A DNA stretch of 64,000 nt. Origin: Phaeobacter piscinae. Lineage in GTDB: Bacteria > Pseudomonadota > Alphaproteobacteria > Rhodobacterales > Rhodobacteraceae. Location of the stretch: assembly GCF_002407245.1 (NCBI RefSeq), contig NZ_CP010681.1, positions 2,790,001 to 2,854,000 on the forward strand, given 5' to 3'. The notes beneath the pieces are model-generated. The model did no database searches. It saw only the letters and a program-made list of their open reading frames with translations, and was not told where the DNA came from. The position numbers and the translations under genes are program-made. Below are positions 17,217 through 24,764 of this stretch, piece after piece (the first letter of the stretch is position 1; each line of letters opens with the position of its first letter).

Positions 17217-17526
17217 CGTTTGCCACCTCCCGGATAGAGACATCATCCGCACAGCACTCACTGAGGATAAACCCCGCCAGTTGTTTCAACTGATCATAGT
17301 CCGCCGTGTTATAGGTGCTGCGACCGTCTTTGCGCTGCAGGATCAACCCGGCTCCAGCCAGAAGTTTCAGATGATGGGCCAATGTGGAGGGCGCAATCCC
17401 CGTGCGGCCCTGAATATCCTGCACCATCAACCCGCCTTCGCCCGCGCGCACCAGACAGCGTAAAACTGCCAGCCGCGCCTCCGACCCCATCGCCGCAAAT
17501 CCACCCGCCGCCTGTTCCCAGTCCAT
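17209..17526 (-). CDS. ArsR/SmtB-family transcriptional regulator
   Basis: A 105-aa winged helix-turn-helix repressor: MGSEARLAVLRCLVRAG, then the recognition region GIAPSTLAHHLKLLAGAGLI and the wing KDGRSTYNT. A Cys pair near the C-terminus (SECCADD), plus Cys in helix 1 (LRCL), could bind the inducing metal or metalloid. The ribosome site GGAGGTGGG is strong. A near-palindromic 24-bp sequence lies 36 nt upstream, fitting autoregulation. It leads the operon with the DUF318 permease. Confidence 0.9.
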   Translation of the reverse strand: MDWEQAAGGFAAMGSEARLAVLRCLVRAGEGGLMVQDIQGRTGIAPSTLAHHLKLLAGAGLILQRKDGRSTYNTADYDQLKQLAGFILSECCADDVSIREVANDG

Positions 17527-17561
17527 AACCCACCTCCTGGCCCCATCTTGACCCTAACTGA

Positions 17562-17585
17562 TTCGATAAAACTAGTTATATAGAA
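17562..17585 (-). promoter_or_regulatory. Probable ArsR operator
   Basis: A 24-bp sequence centred on AACTAGTT with outer arms TTCGATA / TATAGAA has 10 of 12 base pairs symmetrical. It sits 36-59 nt upstream of the arsR-type ATG in an AT-rich patch, where the promoter of the regulator-permease operon should be. Both the position and the AT-rich dyad are typical of ArsR-family operators. Confidence 0.6.
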
Positions 17586-17620
17586 CGATAAAGATCAATC
17601 CAACCAACTTCTCGATACAC

Positions 17621-18391
17621 CTAGATTTGGACGTGTATATGATCGTCATGGCGGGCGGCACGGCAGCCTTGAAACCTGATCTTACGAAAGCCTGCGCCCA
17701 TCCTTTCCCTTAGATGCGGCTCAATAAACACCTTCTGGACGCGCGCATCTTCTGCCAGCGCCTTCACCAGAAAAAATGTCCTGCGCTCTTCAAGAACTAA
17801 ATCTCGCCAAATCCCCTGCGCCCAATCCAGATCCCAGCGCAGAGACAACCAAGCCTTGCGACACTCAGTCGGCCCAGATTCAAATGCAAAATACCCAATA
17901 GGCGACCGTACCGCCCTCGGAATATATCGACCTTCCTCGCTATAAAAGAGCGCCAGGTCAGCCTTCTTTCCATCATGATGCGAAAGATGTGGCAGCAGTG
18001 GGAAACCATCCCAGAACGGAAAGTTGGCATCCAATACAAGTGTAATCGTGCCGGGGTACTCCCGCGCAACCTCATCCGCATTGTCCTGCAACACCTCAAG
18101 CAACGCGGGCGACACATAGGTTCGGTTCAACGCACAGTAAAACCAGGACTGCACTTGCAGGTTGCCTGATCCAACACAGCTGAGCGGTGTTCTCCCAAAG
18201 GCCGGGGCCGTGTAGTGCGCCCCAATACTGAACGCCACATAGACAATAACAAAGACAAGCAGGGATCTGCGGAACAATCTCGACATCAACCAAGCCAGCC
18301 CGCCGATCTGAGTAACCACAGTCAGAAACAGAACAATCAGGCCGTGAACAACAAACTTCATCATGAGTTGAACATGCCCAAAGCCGGACAT
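17621..18391 (-). CDS. Membrane-anchored predicted LAS-superfamily zinc metallopeptidase (MepA-like motif)
   Basis: A 256-aa protein not assignable to a named family at sight. Two hydrophobic segments (about residues 13-35 and 42-58) anchor it; the rest should be periplasmic. Zinc-site pattern H138-x6-D145 (HLSHHDGKKADLAL) and the C-terminal HDDHIHV (His251, His253) match the HxxxxxxD...HxH pattern of LAS peptidases such as the murein endopeptidase MepA. A role in cell-wall cleavage is therefore inferred, not shown. Three further Cys pairs could form disulfides. Starts at 18391, 18364 or 18361 are possible; none has a good ribosome site. Base composition looks more AT-rich than its neighbours, hinting at transfer. 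TauR-like repeats lie upstream in its orientation. Confidence 0.6.
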   Translation of the reverse strand: MSGFGHVQLMMKFVVHGLIVLFLTVVTQIGGLAWLMSRLFRRSLLVFVIVYVAFSIGAHYTAPAFGRTPLSCVGSGNLQVQSWFYCALNRTYVSPALLEVLQDNADEVAREYPGTITLVLDANFPFWDGFPLLPHLSHHDGKKADLALFYSEEGRYIPRAVRSPIGYFAFESGPTECRKAWLSLRWDLDWAQGIWRDLVLEERRTFFLVKALAEDARVQKVFIEPHLRERMGAGFRKIRFQGCRAARHDDHIHVQI

Positions 18392-18446
18392 GGATTGCAA
18401 TCAAGATCGATACCGACAAGATTCTCACTGCAAGACATCAAAATGT

Positions 18447-18478
18447 GTAAGTCCAGATTGCACCCCATTTATGTCCAG
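18447..18478 (-). promoter_or_regulatory. Third TauR-type repeat pair, oriented away from tauR
   Basis: On the minus strand the repeats read CTGGACATAA (18478-18469) and CTGGACTTAC (18456-18447), with a 22-bp period. They end 13 nt before the tauR ATG (18492). In orientation they face the leftward LAS-peptidase gene, 82 nt before its internal ATG at 18364, close to the 82-nt spacing at xsc. Autorepression of tauR, activation of the leftward gene, or both are possible. Confidence 0.6.
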
Positions 18479-18491
18479 CCTACAGTGAGGC

Positions 18492-19967
18492 ATGGCCATC
18501 TCTGTCGACACCTTCTTTCTGAACCCCGATGCGCAAGGCACCCTGCAGGCGCAGATCCAGGAAATGATTGCCGAGGGCATTCTCTCCGGCCGCTTGCGGG
18601 TGGGCGAGAAACTGCCCTCCTCGCGCAAGCTGGCCGCACATCTGGGCATCAGCCGCATCACCGTAACGCTCGCCTATACCGAGCTTCTGGCCAATGATTA
18701 CCTGATCTCCAAGGGACGGTCTGGGTATTATGTTTCCGAAAACGCCCCGGTGCCGCCCAGCTACGCGCCTTCGCAGAAATCTGCGGACACGGTGAACTGG
18801 GCCTCGGCCATCGTCGGCAACTACTGCGGCGGCGACACCCCCCGCAAACCACAGGACTGGCGCGATTATCGCTACCCGTTCATCTACGGGCAGGCGGATG
18901 CCTCGCTGTTTGACCACGCCAACTGGCGGCTCTGTGCCCTGCGCGCCTTGGGGCAAAAGGATTTTGCCGCGCTCACCAATGATTACTTCGATCAGGACGA
19001 TCCGCTTCTGGTGGAATATATCGCCCGCCACACCCTGCCCCGCCGCGGTATTTCTGCCCGGCCAGAGGAAATCCTGATCACCCTTGGGGCGCAAAACGCA
19101 CTCTGGCTGGTGGCGCAGCTGCTCTTGGGGCCGGGCCGCAAGGCCGCGCTGGAGGATCCGACCTATTATACCCTGCGCGATCAGTTGGTTTATCGCGGCT
19201 GCGAGATCGACTGCCTGCCGGTGGATCATGACGGGTTGCCACCCGACACCATCCGAGATGACACCGATGTCATTTTCACCACCCCCAGCCACCAAAGCCC
19301 GACCACAGCCACCATGCCGATGGCGCGTCGCAAACAGCTGCTGGACCGCGCCCGCGATATTGATGCGGTGATTGTTGAAGATGACTATGAATTCGAGATG
19401 TCCTTCCTCGGCGCGCCCTCACCGGCGCTGAAGTCGCTCGATGCGGATGGCCGGGTGGTCTATGTCGGCAGCTTCTCCAAATCGCTCTTCCCCGGCCTGC
19501 GCCTTGGCTATCTGGTGGGTTCCGAACCCTTCATCCGGCAGGCCCGCGCCCTGCGCGCCAATGTGCTGCGCCATCCGCCCGGCCATGTGCAACGCACCGT
19601 GGCTTATTTCCTGTCGCTGGGCCACTACGATGCCCAGATCCGCCGCATGGCCAAGGTTCTGCATGATCGCCGCTGTGTGATCGAAGAGGCTGTGACCCAT
19701 CATGGGCTTAGCGTGGCAGGCGTCGGCGTCTACGGCGGCTCCTCCCTATGGATGTGCGCCGACGCGGGCGTGGATACCGCAGCGGTCGCCCAATCGCTGA
19801 AGGCAACGAGCGTCCTGATCGAACCCGGCGCGCCCTTTTTCGCCGCAGAACACCGCAAGCAAAACTACTACCGGCTTGGCTATTCTTCGATCCCCTCCAA
19901 CCGGATTGAACCGGGCCTTGCCCTGCTTGCCGAGGCTCTGCGCCCGAGCTGTGCAAAGGCTGGTTAG
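18492..19967 (+). CDS. tauR: MocR/GntR-type taurine regulator
   Basis: A 491-aa MocR-family protein: a GntR winged helix (residues ~15-80, with LPSSRKLAAHLGISRITVTLAYTEL) joined to a class I aminotransferase-like domain whose PLP lysine is Lys330 in GSFSKSLFPGLRLGY. TauR of Rhodobacter capsulatus activates taurine-use genes and binds CTGGACYTAA direct repeats. The same kind of repeats occurs upstream of tpa, xsc and tauR itself here. Taurine is the likely ligand at the PLP site. The ATG lies only 13 nt after the repeat pair, with no strong ribosome site (GTGAGG). The assignment is supported by domain order, repeats and location directly before xsc. Confidence 0.9.
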   Translation: MAISVDTFFLNPDAQGTLQAQIQEMIAEGILSGRLRVGEKLPSSRKLAAHLGISRITVTLAYTELLANDYLISKGRSGYYVSENAPVPPSYAPSQKSADTVNWASAIVGNYCGGDTPRKPQDWRDYRYPFIYGQADASLFDHANWRLCALRALGQKDFAALTNDYFDQDDPLLVEYIARHTLPRRGISARPEEILITLGAQNALWLVAQLLLGPGRKAALEDPTYYTLRDQLVYRGCEIDCLPVDHDGLPPDTIRDDTDVIFTTPSHQSPTTATMPMARRKQLLDRARDIDAVIVEDDYEFEMSFLGAPSPALKSLDADGRVVYVGSFSKSLFPGLRLGYLVGSEPFIRQARALRANVLRHPPGHVQRTVAYFLSLGHYDAQIRRMAKVLHDRRCVIEEAVTHHGLSVAGVGVYGGSSLWMCADAGVDTAAVAQSLKATSVLIEPGAPFFAAEHRKQNYYRLGYSSIPSNRIEPGLALLAEALRPSCAKAG

Positions 19968-20043
19968 CCTGCCACATCTGCGGTTTGCCCCCTTCCGAAG
20001 TCTCTGCCTGACGCTGCAGTGCAGCAATCATCCCCACCGCATA

Positions 20044-20076
20044 CTGGTACTAAGCCGGGGCGGGAACTGGCCCTAA
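20044..20076 (+). promoter_or_regulatory. TauR-type tandem direct repeat upstream of xsc
   Basis: CTGGTACTAA (20044-20053) and CTGGCCCTAA (20067-20076) are direct repeats with a 23-bp period, ending 82 nt before the xsc ATG. The period is identical to that at tpa. A small hairpin CCGGC-CTTTGT-GCCGG (20112-20127) followed by TTTT lies further down; it may end tauR transcripts or sit in the xsc leader. Confidence 0.75.
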
Positions 20077-20158
20077 CCCGGCTCTGCTCGGCGGAATACA
20101 CCAGATTCATCCCGGCCTTTGTGCCGGCCCTTTTGGCGTCTCATCAGGAGAATACGCG

Positions 20159-21934
20159 ATGAAAATGACCACCGAGGAAGCATTTGTAAAAACACTGCAA
20201 ATGCACGGCATCCAACATGCGTTTGGCATCATCGGCTCGGCCATGATGCCGATTTCTGACATCTTCCCCGACGCGGGCATCACCTTCTGGGACTGCGCCC
20301 ACGAAGGCTCCGGCGGGATGATGGCGGACGGCTACACCCGCGCCACCGGCAAAATGTCGATGATGATCGCCCAGAACGGCCCCGGCATCACCAACTTCGT
20401 CACCGCCGTCAAAACCGCCTACTGGAACCACACCCCGCTCCTGCTGGTCACCCCTCAGGCTGCGAACAAGACCATCGGCCAGGGCGGTTTCCAGGAAATG
20501 GAACAGATGCGCATGTTCGCCGATTGCGTCGCATATCAGGAAGAGGTCCGCGACCCCTCCCGCGTGGCCGAAGTGCTGAACCGCGTCATCATGAACGCCA
20601 AGCGCGCCTCGGCGCCCGCGCAGTTGAACATTCCGCGTGACATGTGGACCCAGGTCATCGACATCGAACTGCCCGCCATTGTTGAATTTGAACGCCCCTC
20701 CGGTGGCGAAACCGCCGTCAGCGACGCGGCGAAACTGCTGTCCGAAGCCAAGAACCCGGTGATTCTGAACGGCGCCGGCGTGGTATTGTCCAAGGGCGGC
20801 ATTGCGGCCTCCCAGAAGCTGGCCGAACGTCTGGATGCGCCGGTCTGTGTTGGTTATCAGCACAATGACGCCTTTCCCGGTAATCACCCGCTGTTTGCAG
20901 GTCCGCTGGGTTACAACGGCTCCAAAGCCGGGATGGAGCTGATCAAGGACGCCGACGTCGTTCTCTGCCTCGGCACCCGTCTGAACCCCTTCTCCACGCT
21001 GCCCGGCTACGGCATGGAATACTGGCCCGCCGATGCCAAGATCATTCAGGTCGATATCAATCCTGACCGCATCGGCCTGACCAAGAAAGTCTCCGTCGGC
21101 ATCATCGGCGACGCCGCCAAAGTGGCCTCCGGGATCCTCTCCCAGCTGAGCGACAGCGCAGGCGATGCGGGCCGCGAGGAGCGCAAGAACCGCATCTCGG
21201 AAACCAAATCACGCTGGGCGCAGCAGCTCACCGAGATGACCCATGAGGACGACGATCCGGGCACCACCTGGAACCAGCGCGCCCGCGCCGACAAACCCGA
21301 ATGGATGAGCCCCCGCATGGCGTGGCGCGCTATCCAGCAGGCCCTCCCCCGTGAGGCGATCATCTCCTCCGACATCGGCAACAACTGCGCCATCGGCAAC
21401 GCCTACCCATCCTTCGACGAGGGGCGCAAATATCTGGCCCCCGGCCTTTTTGGTCCCTGTGGCTATGGTCTGCCTGCGATTGTCGGCGCCAAGATCGGCT
21501 GCCCGGATACCCCAGTTGTTGGCTTCTCCGGCGACGGTGCCTTCGGCATCGCGGTGACCGAGCTGACGGCGATTGGCCGGGGCGAATGGCCCGCGATCAC
21601 CCATATCGTGTTCCGCAACTACCAGTGGGGCGCGGAAAAGCGGAACTCCACCCTGTGGTTCGATGACAACTTCGTCGGCACCGAACTGGACGAGCAGGTT
21701 TCTTATGCAGGCATTGCCAGCGCCTGTGGCCTCAACGGTGTTGTGGCCCGCACCATGGATGAGCTGACCTCCGCACTTGCGCAGGCCATCGAGGACCAGA
21801 AAAACGGCAAAACCACCCTGATCGAAGCCATGATCAACCAGGAGCTGGGTGAGCCGTTCCGCCGTGACGCCATGAAGAAGCCGGTCCGCGTCGCAGGCAT
21901 CGACAAGGCCGACATGCGCGAGCAGCAGGTCTGA
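20159..21934 (+). CDS. xsc: Sulfoacetaldehyde acetyltransferase
   Basis: A 591-aa thiamine-diphosphate enzyme that splits sulfoacetaldehyde with phosphate into sulfite and acetyl phosphate. Signatures: the N-terminal MTTEEAFVKTLQMHGIQHAFGIIGSAMMP with the ThDP-activating Glu in CAHEGSGGMMADGYTRATGK, and the GDGAFG...N metal/ThDP motif in the C-terminal domain. Overall sequence and length match Xsc rather than acetolactate synthase. CAGGAGAATACGCG gives a good ribosome site. It heads a rightward run with the TauE-type exporter 5 nt downstream and ackA overlapping next. Paired TauR-type repeats stand upstream. Confidence 0.95.
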   Translation: MKMTTEEAFVKTLQMHGIQHAFGIIGSAMMPISDIFPDAGITFWDCAHEGSGGMMADGYTRATGKMSMMIAQNGPGITNFVTAVKTAYWNHTPLLLVTPQAANKTIGQGGFQEMEQMRMFADCVAYQEEVRDPSRVAEVLNRVIMNAKRASAPAQLNIPRDMWTQVIDIELPAIVEFERPSGGETAVSDAAKLLSEAKNPVILNGAGVVLSKGGIAASQKLAERLDAPVCVGYQHNDAFPGNHPLFAGPLGYNGSKAGMELIKDADVVLCLGTRLNPFSTLPGYGMEYWPADAKIIQVDINPDRIGLTKKVSVGIIGDAAKVASGILSQLSDSAGDAGREERKNRISETKSRWAQQLTEMTHEDDDPGTTWNQRARADKPEWMSPRMAWRAIQQALPREAIISSDIGNNCAIGNAYPSFDEGRKYLAPGLFGPCGYGLPAIVGAKIGCPDTPVVGFSGDGAFGIAVTELTAIGRGEWPAITHIVFRNYQWGAEKRNSTLWFDDNFVGTELDEQVSYAGIASACGLNGVVARTMDELTSALAQAIEDQKNGKTTLIEAMINQELGEPFRRDAMKKPVRVAGIDKADMREQQV

Positions 21935-21939
21935 CGCCT

Positions 21940-22686
21940 ATGCCCCTGCCTTTTGATCTCTCAATGGGCGCGGGCGCCTTTCTGGCCGCCGCATTATTTG
22001 CGGCGGCCTTTATCCGCGGATATTCGGGCTTTGGCTTTTCCGCGATCTTCATCATTCTCGCCGCTCTCGTCACAAATCCGCTGCCGCTGATCCCCGTGGT
22101 CTTTGCCTGCGAGATTGCGATGACCGCCTTTCAGGCGCGCGGCATTCGCCCCCATATCGACTGGCGCAGATCCCTGGCTCTCTTGGCTGGTGCTGCTGTT
22201 GCCACTTTGCCTGCCGTCGCCGTGATGGCCCGCCTTGGCCCGGATCAGGCGCGGCTGGTGATTTCCGTGCTGATCCTTGGCCTCAGCCTCCTGTTGCTCA
22301 GCGGTTGGCGCCTCGCGCGCCCCATTGGGACCGCCGGGCATGTCGCCGTGGGCATGGCCTCCGGCATGGCCAATAGCGCCGGCGTGGGCGGCCTGCCCGC
22401 TGCCGCCTTCATGACCGCGCAGCCGATCCCGCCTGCGGTGTTTCGCGCCACCATGATCGTGTTTCTGACGGGCATCGACCTAATGGCCCTGCCGGTCATG
22501 TCCGCCCATGGGCTGACTGGCCCGGACACGCTTTGGGGGGTGATCCTCGCCTTTCCCATCCTTGGTGCAGGTGTTTGGGTCGGCTCACGCGGCTTTGCTC
22601 TGGCCGCGCCGGATTTGTTCCGCCGCTATGTCGTGACGCTCTTGGCGGCACTGGCGGCCCTCAACATCGTGAAGGCCGCGCTATGA
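21940..22686 (+). CDS. tauE: TauE/SafE (TSUP) family sulfite exporter
   Basis: A 248-aa membrane protein with about seven to eight hydrophobic segments. FIRGYSGFGFSAIFI near the N-terminus and the related second-half repeat GMASGMANSAGVGGLPAAAFM are the two glycine-rich signatures of the TSUP family. It begins 5 nt after xsc, and its stop overlaps the ackA start by 4 nt. In taurine degraders such exporters are thought to remove the sulfite released by Xsc; here SoeABC offers a second outlet. Symbol given by family and position; transport specificity not proven. Confidence 0.85.
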   Translation: MPLPFDLSMGAGAFLAAALFAAAFIRGYSGFGFSAIFIILAALVTNPLPLIPVVFACEIAMTAFQARGIRPHIDWRRSLALLAGAAVATLPAVAVMARLGPDQARLVISVLILGLSLLLLSGWRLARPIGTAGHVAVGMASGMANSAGVGGLPAAAFMTAQPIPPAVFRATMIVFLTGIDLMALPVMSAHGLTGPDTLWGVILAFPILGAGVWVGSRGFALAAPDLFRRYVVTLLAALAALNIVKAAL

Positions 22687-23843
22687 CCTCATCTGCTGAA
22701 ACCGACATTCTGGTCCTCAATGCCGGGTCCTCGTCGATCAAATTTGCGATCTTCGACGCGGATCTCACCCAGCGCATCGCTGGCTTGGCTGAGGGGATCG
22801 GCACGCCGCAATCACGTTTGCGCATTGCAGACAGTAGCAGCGACAGCCAGTTCCCCACCCACGCCGAAGCGCTGGCCGCGATTCTGGCGGCACTGCCTGC
22901 ACATGGGCTTGACCCGTCGCGGCTCGCAGCTGTGGGCCACCGGGTCGTGCACGGCGGGCGAAAGCTGACCAAACCGGTGCGCATCACCCCCGAAATCCGC
23001 AGTGAAATCGCCGATTGCACGCCGCTGGCCCCTCTGCACAACCCGCACAGTCTCGCGGCGATTGATACGATGGCCGCCACCGCGCCTGAGCTGCCGCAGT
23101 TTGCCAGCTTTGACACCTCGTTTCACGCCACCAATCCAGAGGTCGCCACCCGCTACGCGATCCCCCGCGTGGAAGAGACCAAGGGCATCCGCCGCTACGG
23201 GTTTCACGGTCTGTCCTACGCCTCGCTGGTGCGGCGCCTGCCGGAGATTTCCGGCGTGTCGCTGCCCTCGCGAATTCTGGCCTTTCACCTGGGCAACGGC
23301 GCCTCGCTTTGTGCGATCCGCAATGGCCAGTCCGTTGCCACCACAATGGGCTATTCGCCGCTGGATGGCCTGACCATGGGCACCCGGTCGGGCGGCATTG
23401 ACGCCAATGCGGTGCTGCGCCTGGTCGAAGACAACGGGCTGGAGCGCACCAAGGCGATCCTCAACAATGAAAGCGGGCTATTGGGGTTGTCGGGTGGCAA
23501 ATCCGACATGCGCAACCTGATGCTGGACCCCAGCGCTGACAGCGCCTTTGCCATCGAGCATTTCTGCTATTGGAGCCTGCGTCACGCAGGCAGCCTGATT
23601 GCCGCGATGGAAGGTCTGGATGCCATCGCCTTCACCGGTGGCATCGGCGAGAACGCCGTGGGTGTGCGCGCCCGTATTCTGCGCGGTCTGGAATGGATCG
23701 GCGCGCGTATGGATGTGGATGCCAACCACGCCCGCAAGGCGCGCCTGCATGCCGGCAGCTCCAAGGTGGCGATCTGGGTGATTGAGGCTGAGGAAGAGCG
23801 TCAGATCGCCATGGATGCCCAGACCCTGATGGGGGCGTCATGA
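22683..23843 (+). CDS. ackA: Acetate kinase
   Basis: A 386-aa ASKHA-fold kinase. ILVLNAGSSSIKFAIFD begins the protein, followed by HRVVHGG, FHGLSY, GNGASLCAI and FTGGIGENA, all acetate-kinase signatures. It converts acetyl phosphate and ADP to acetate and ATP, or the reverse. Its ATG is coupled to the exporter gene (ATGA). With acetyl phosphate made by Xsc, it could give ATP directly, or assimilate acetate together with Pta. Finding it inside a xsc-tauE run supports use in taurine dissimilation. Length is slightly below the usual 400. Confidence 0.93.
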   Translation: MTSSAETDILVLNAGSSSIKFAIFDADLTQRIAGLAEGIGTPQSRLRIADSSSDSQFPTHAEALAAILAALPAHGLDPSRLAAVGHRVVHGGRKLTKPVRITPEIRSEIADCTPLAPLHNPHSLAAIDTMAATAPELPQFASFDTSFHATNPEVATRYAIPRVEETKGIRRYGFHGLSYASLVRRLPEISGVSLPSRILAFHLGNGASLCAIRNGQSVATTMGYSPLDGLTMGTRSGGIDANAVLRLVEDNGLERTKAILNNESGLLGLSGGKSDMRNLMLDPSADSAFAIEHFCYWSLRHAGSLIAAMEGLDAIAFTGGIGENAVGVRARILRGLEWIGARMDVDANHARKARLHAGSSKVAIWVIEAEEERQIAMDAQTLMGAS

Positions 23844-23880
23844 TCGCCGCCCCCGTCCGCCTGTCACACACCAAGCAAGA

Positions 23881-24732
23881 TCAGATCTGCGCCACCGTCA
23901 GGACCGTCGCCGCCACAATGTCCTCGACCGAGGCGCCTCGGCTCAGATCGCAGACCGGCTTGGCAAAGCCCTGCAAGAACGGCCCCAGCGCCTGCGCGCC
24001 GCCCAATTCCTGGCAGAGCTTATATCCGATATTGCCCGCATCCAGCGTCGGGAAGATCAGCACATTGGCCTCAACCGGCGCGATGCCTTTCTTCTCGGCA
24101 ATCACAGGGTTCAGTGCCGCATCTGCCTGCACCGGGCCTACAAATCCGCTGGCCTCTGCCGCCGCGCGCACCAGCGCCACACTGTCGCCATCGCCCGAGG
24201 TGCCGGTGGAAAACGACAGCATCGCAACCCGTGCTGACCCCAGTAGCGCCTCTGCCGAACGTGCAGAGGCCCGTGCGATATCCGCCAGTTGCGCCGCATC
24301 CGGCGCGACATTTACGGCGCAATCTGCAAACACCAATTCGCGCCCGTCCGGAAACACCATCAGGAAGAACGACGAGGCTGTGCTGACCCCCGCATCCAGC
24401 CCGATGCCGATGCTGGCCGCCTCAATCACCCGGCGCGTGGGCACATCCGCGCCCGCCACCATCGCATCCGCCTCGCCCGCAGCCACCATCGCCGCCGCGC
24501 GGTACAGGGGTTTGGAGAGCATCCGCTTGGCGATGCCCTCCTTCATACCGCGCGCCGCCATCAAGACATCCACATGCGCCGCAGACACCGGCGCCAAAGG
24601 CACAGCCTCCACCAGCCCCTCACGGGTCAGCTGGTCTACCGCAGCTGCCACTCTGGGGTCGTCCATCTCGGGAAACACCACCCGTGCCCTGCGATCCCGA
24701 GCCAGCGCATATGCGTTTTCAAGTACAGTCAT
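23881..24732 (-). CDS. pta: Phosphate acetyltransferase, short form, on the opposite strand
   Basis: A 283-aa enzyme transferring the acetyl group of acetyl phosphate to CoA. Seen: ARVVFPEMDDPRV, SKPLYRAAAMVAAGEADAMVAGADVPT, QADAALNPVIAEKKG, NVLIFPTLDAGNIGYKL and LGPFLQGFAKPVCDLSRGAS, the classical PTA core. It is some 40-50 residues shorter than the common ~330-aa form because the segment after VVFPEMDDPRV is compact. The ATG at 24732 with GGGAG upstream is chosen over a start 33 nt earlier. It is transcribed against xsc-ackA and citrate synthase, with only 32 nt between its ATG and that of citrate synthase, an unusual arrangement for this pathway. Confidence 0.9.
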   Translation of the reverse strand: MTVLENAYALARDRRARVVFPEMDDPRVAAAVDQLTREGLVEAVPLAPVSAAHVDVLMAARGMKEGIAKRMLSKPLYRAAAMVAAGEADAMVAGADVPTRRVIEAASIGIGLDAGVSTASSFFLMVFPDGRELVFADCAVNVAPDAAQLADIARASARSAEALLGSARVAMLSFSTGTSGDGDSVALVRAAAEASGFVGPVQADAALNPVIAEKKGIAPVEANVLIFPTLDAGNIGYKLCQELGGAQALGPFLQGFAKPVCDLSRGASVEDIVAATVLTVAQI

Positions 24733-24764
24733 TTTGATCTCCCTTGCGGGGAAAGGAGCCAGCA

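Noticed and set aside
20112-20127. Hairpin CCGGC/GCCGG upstream of xsc as a riboswitch or attenuator
   Set aside because: Only 5 bp long with a short T-run; more simply a weak terminator of tauR or chance in GC-rich DNA.
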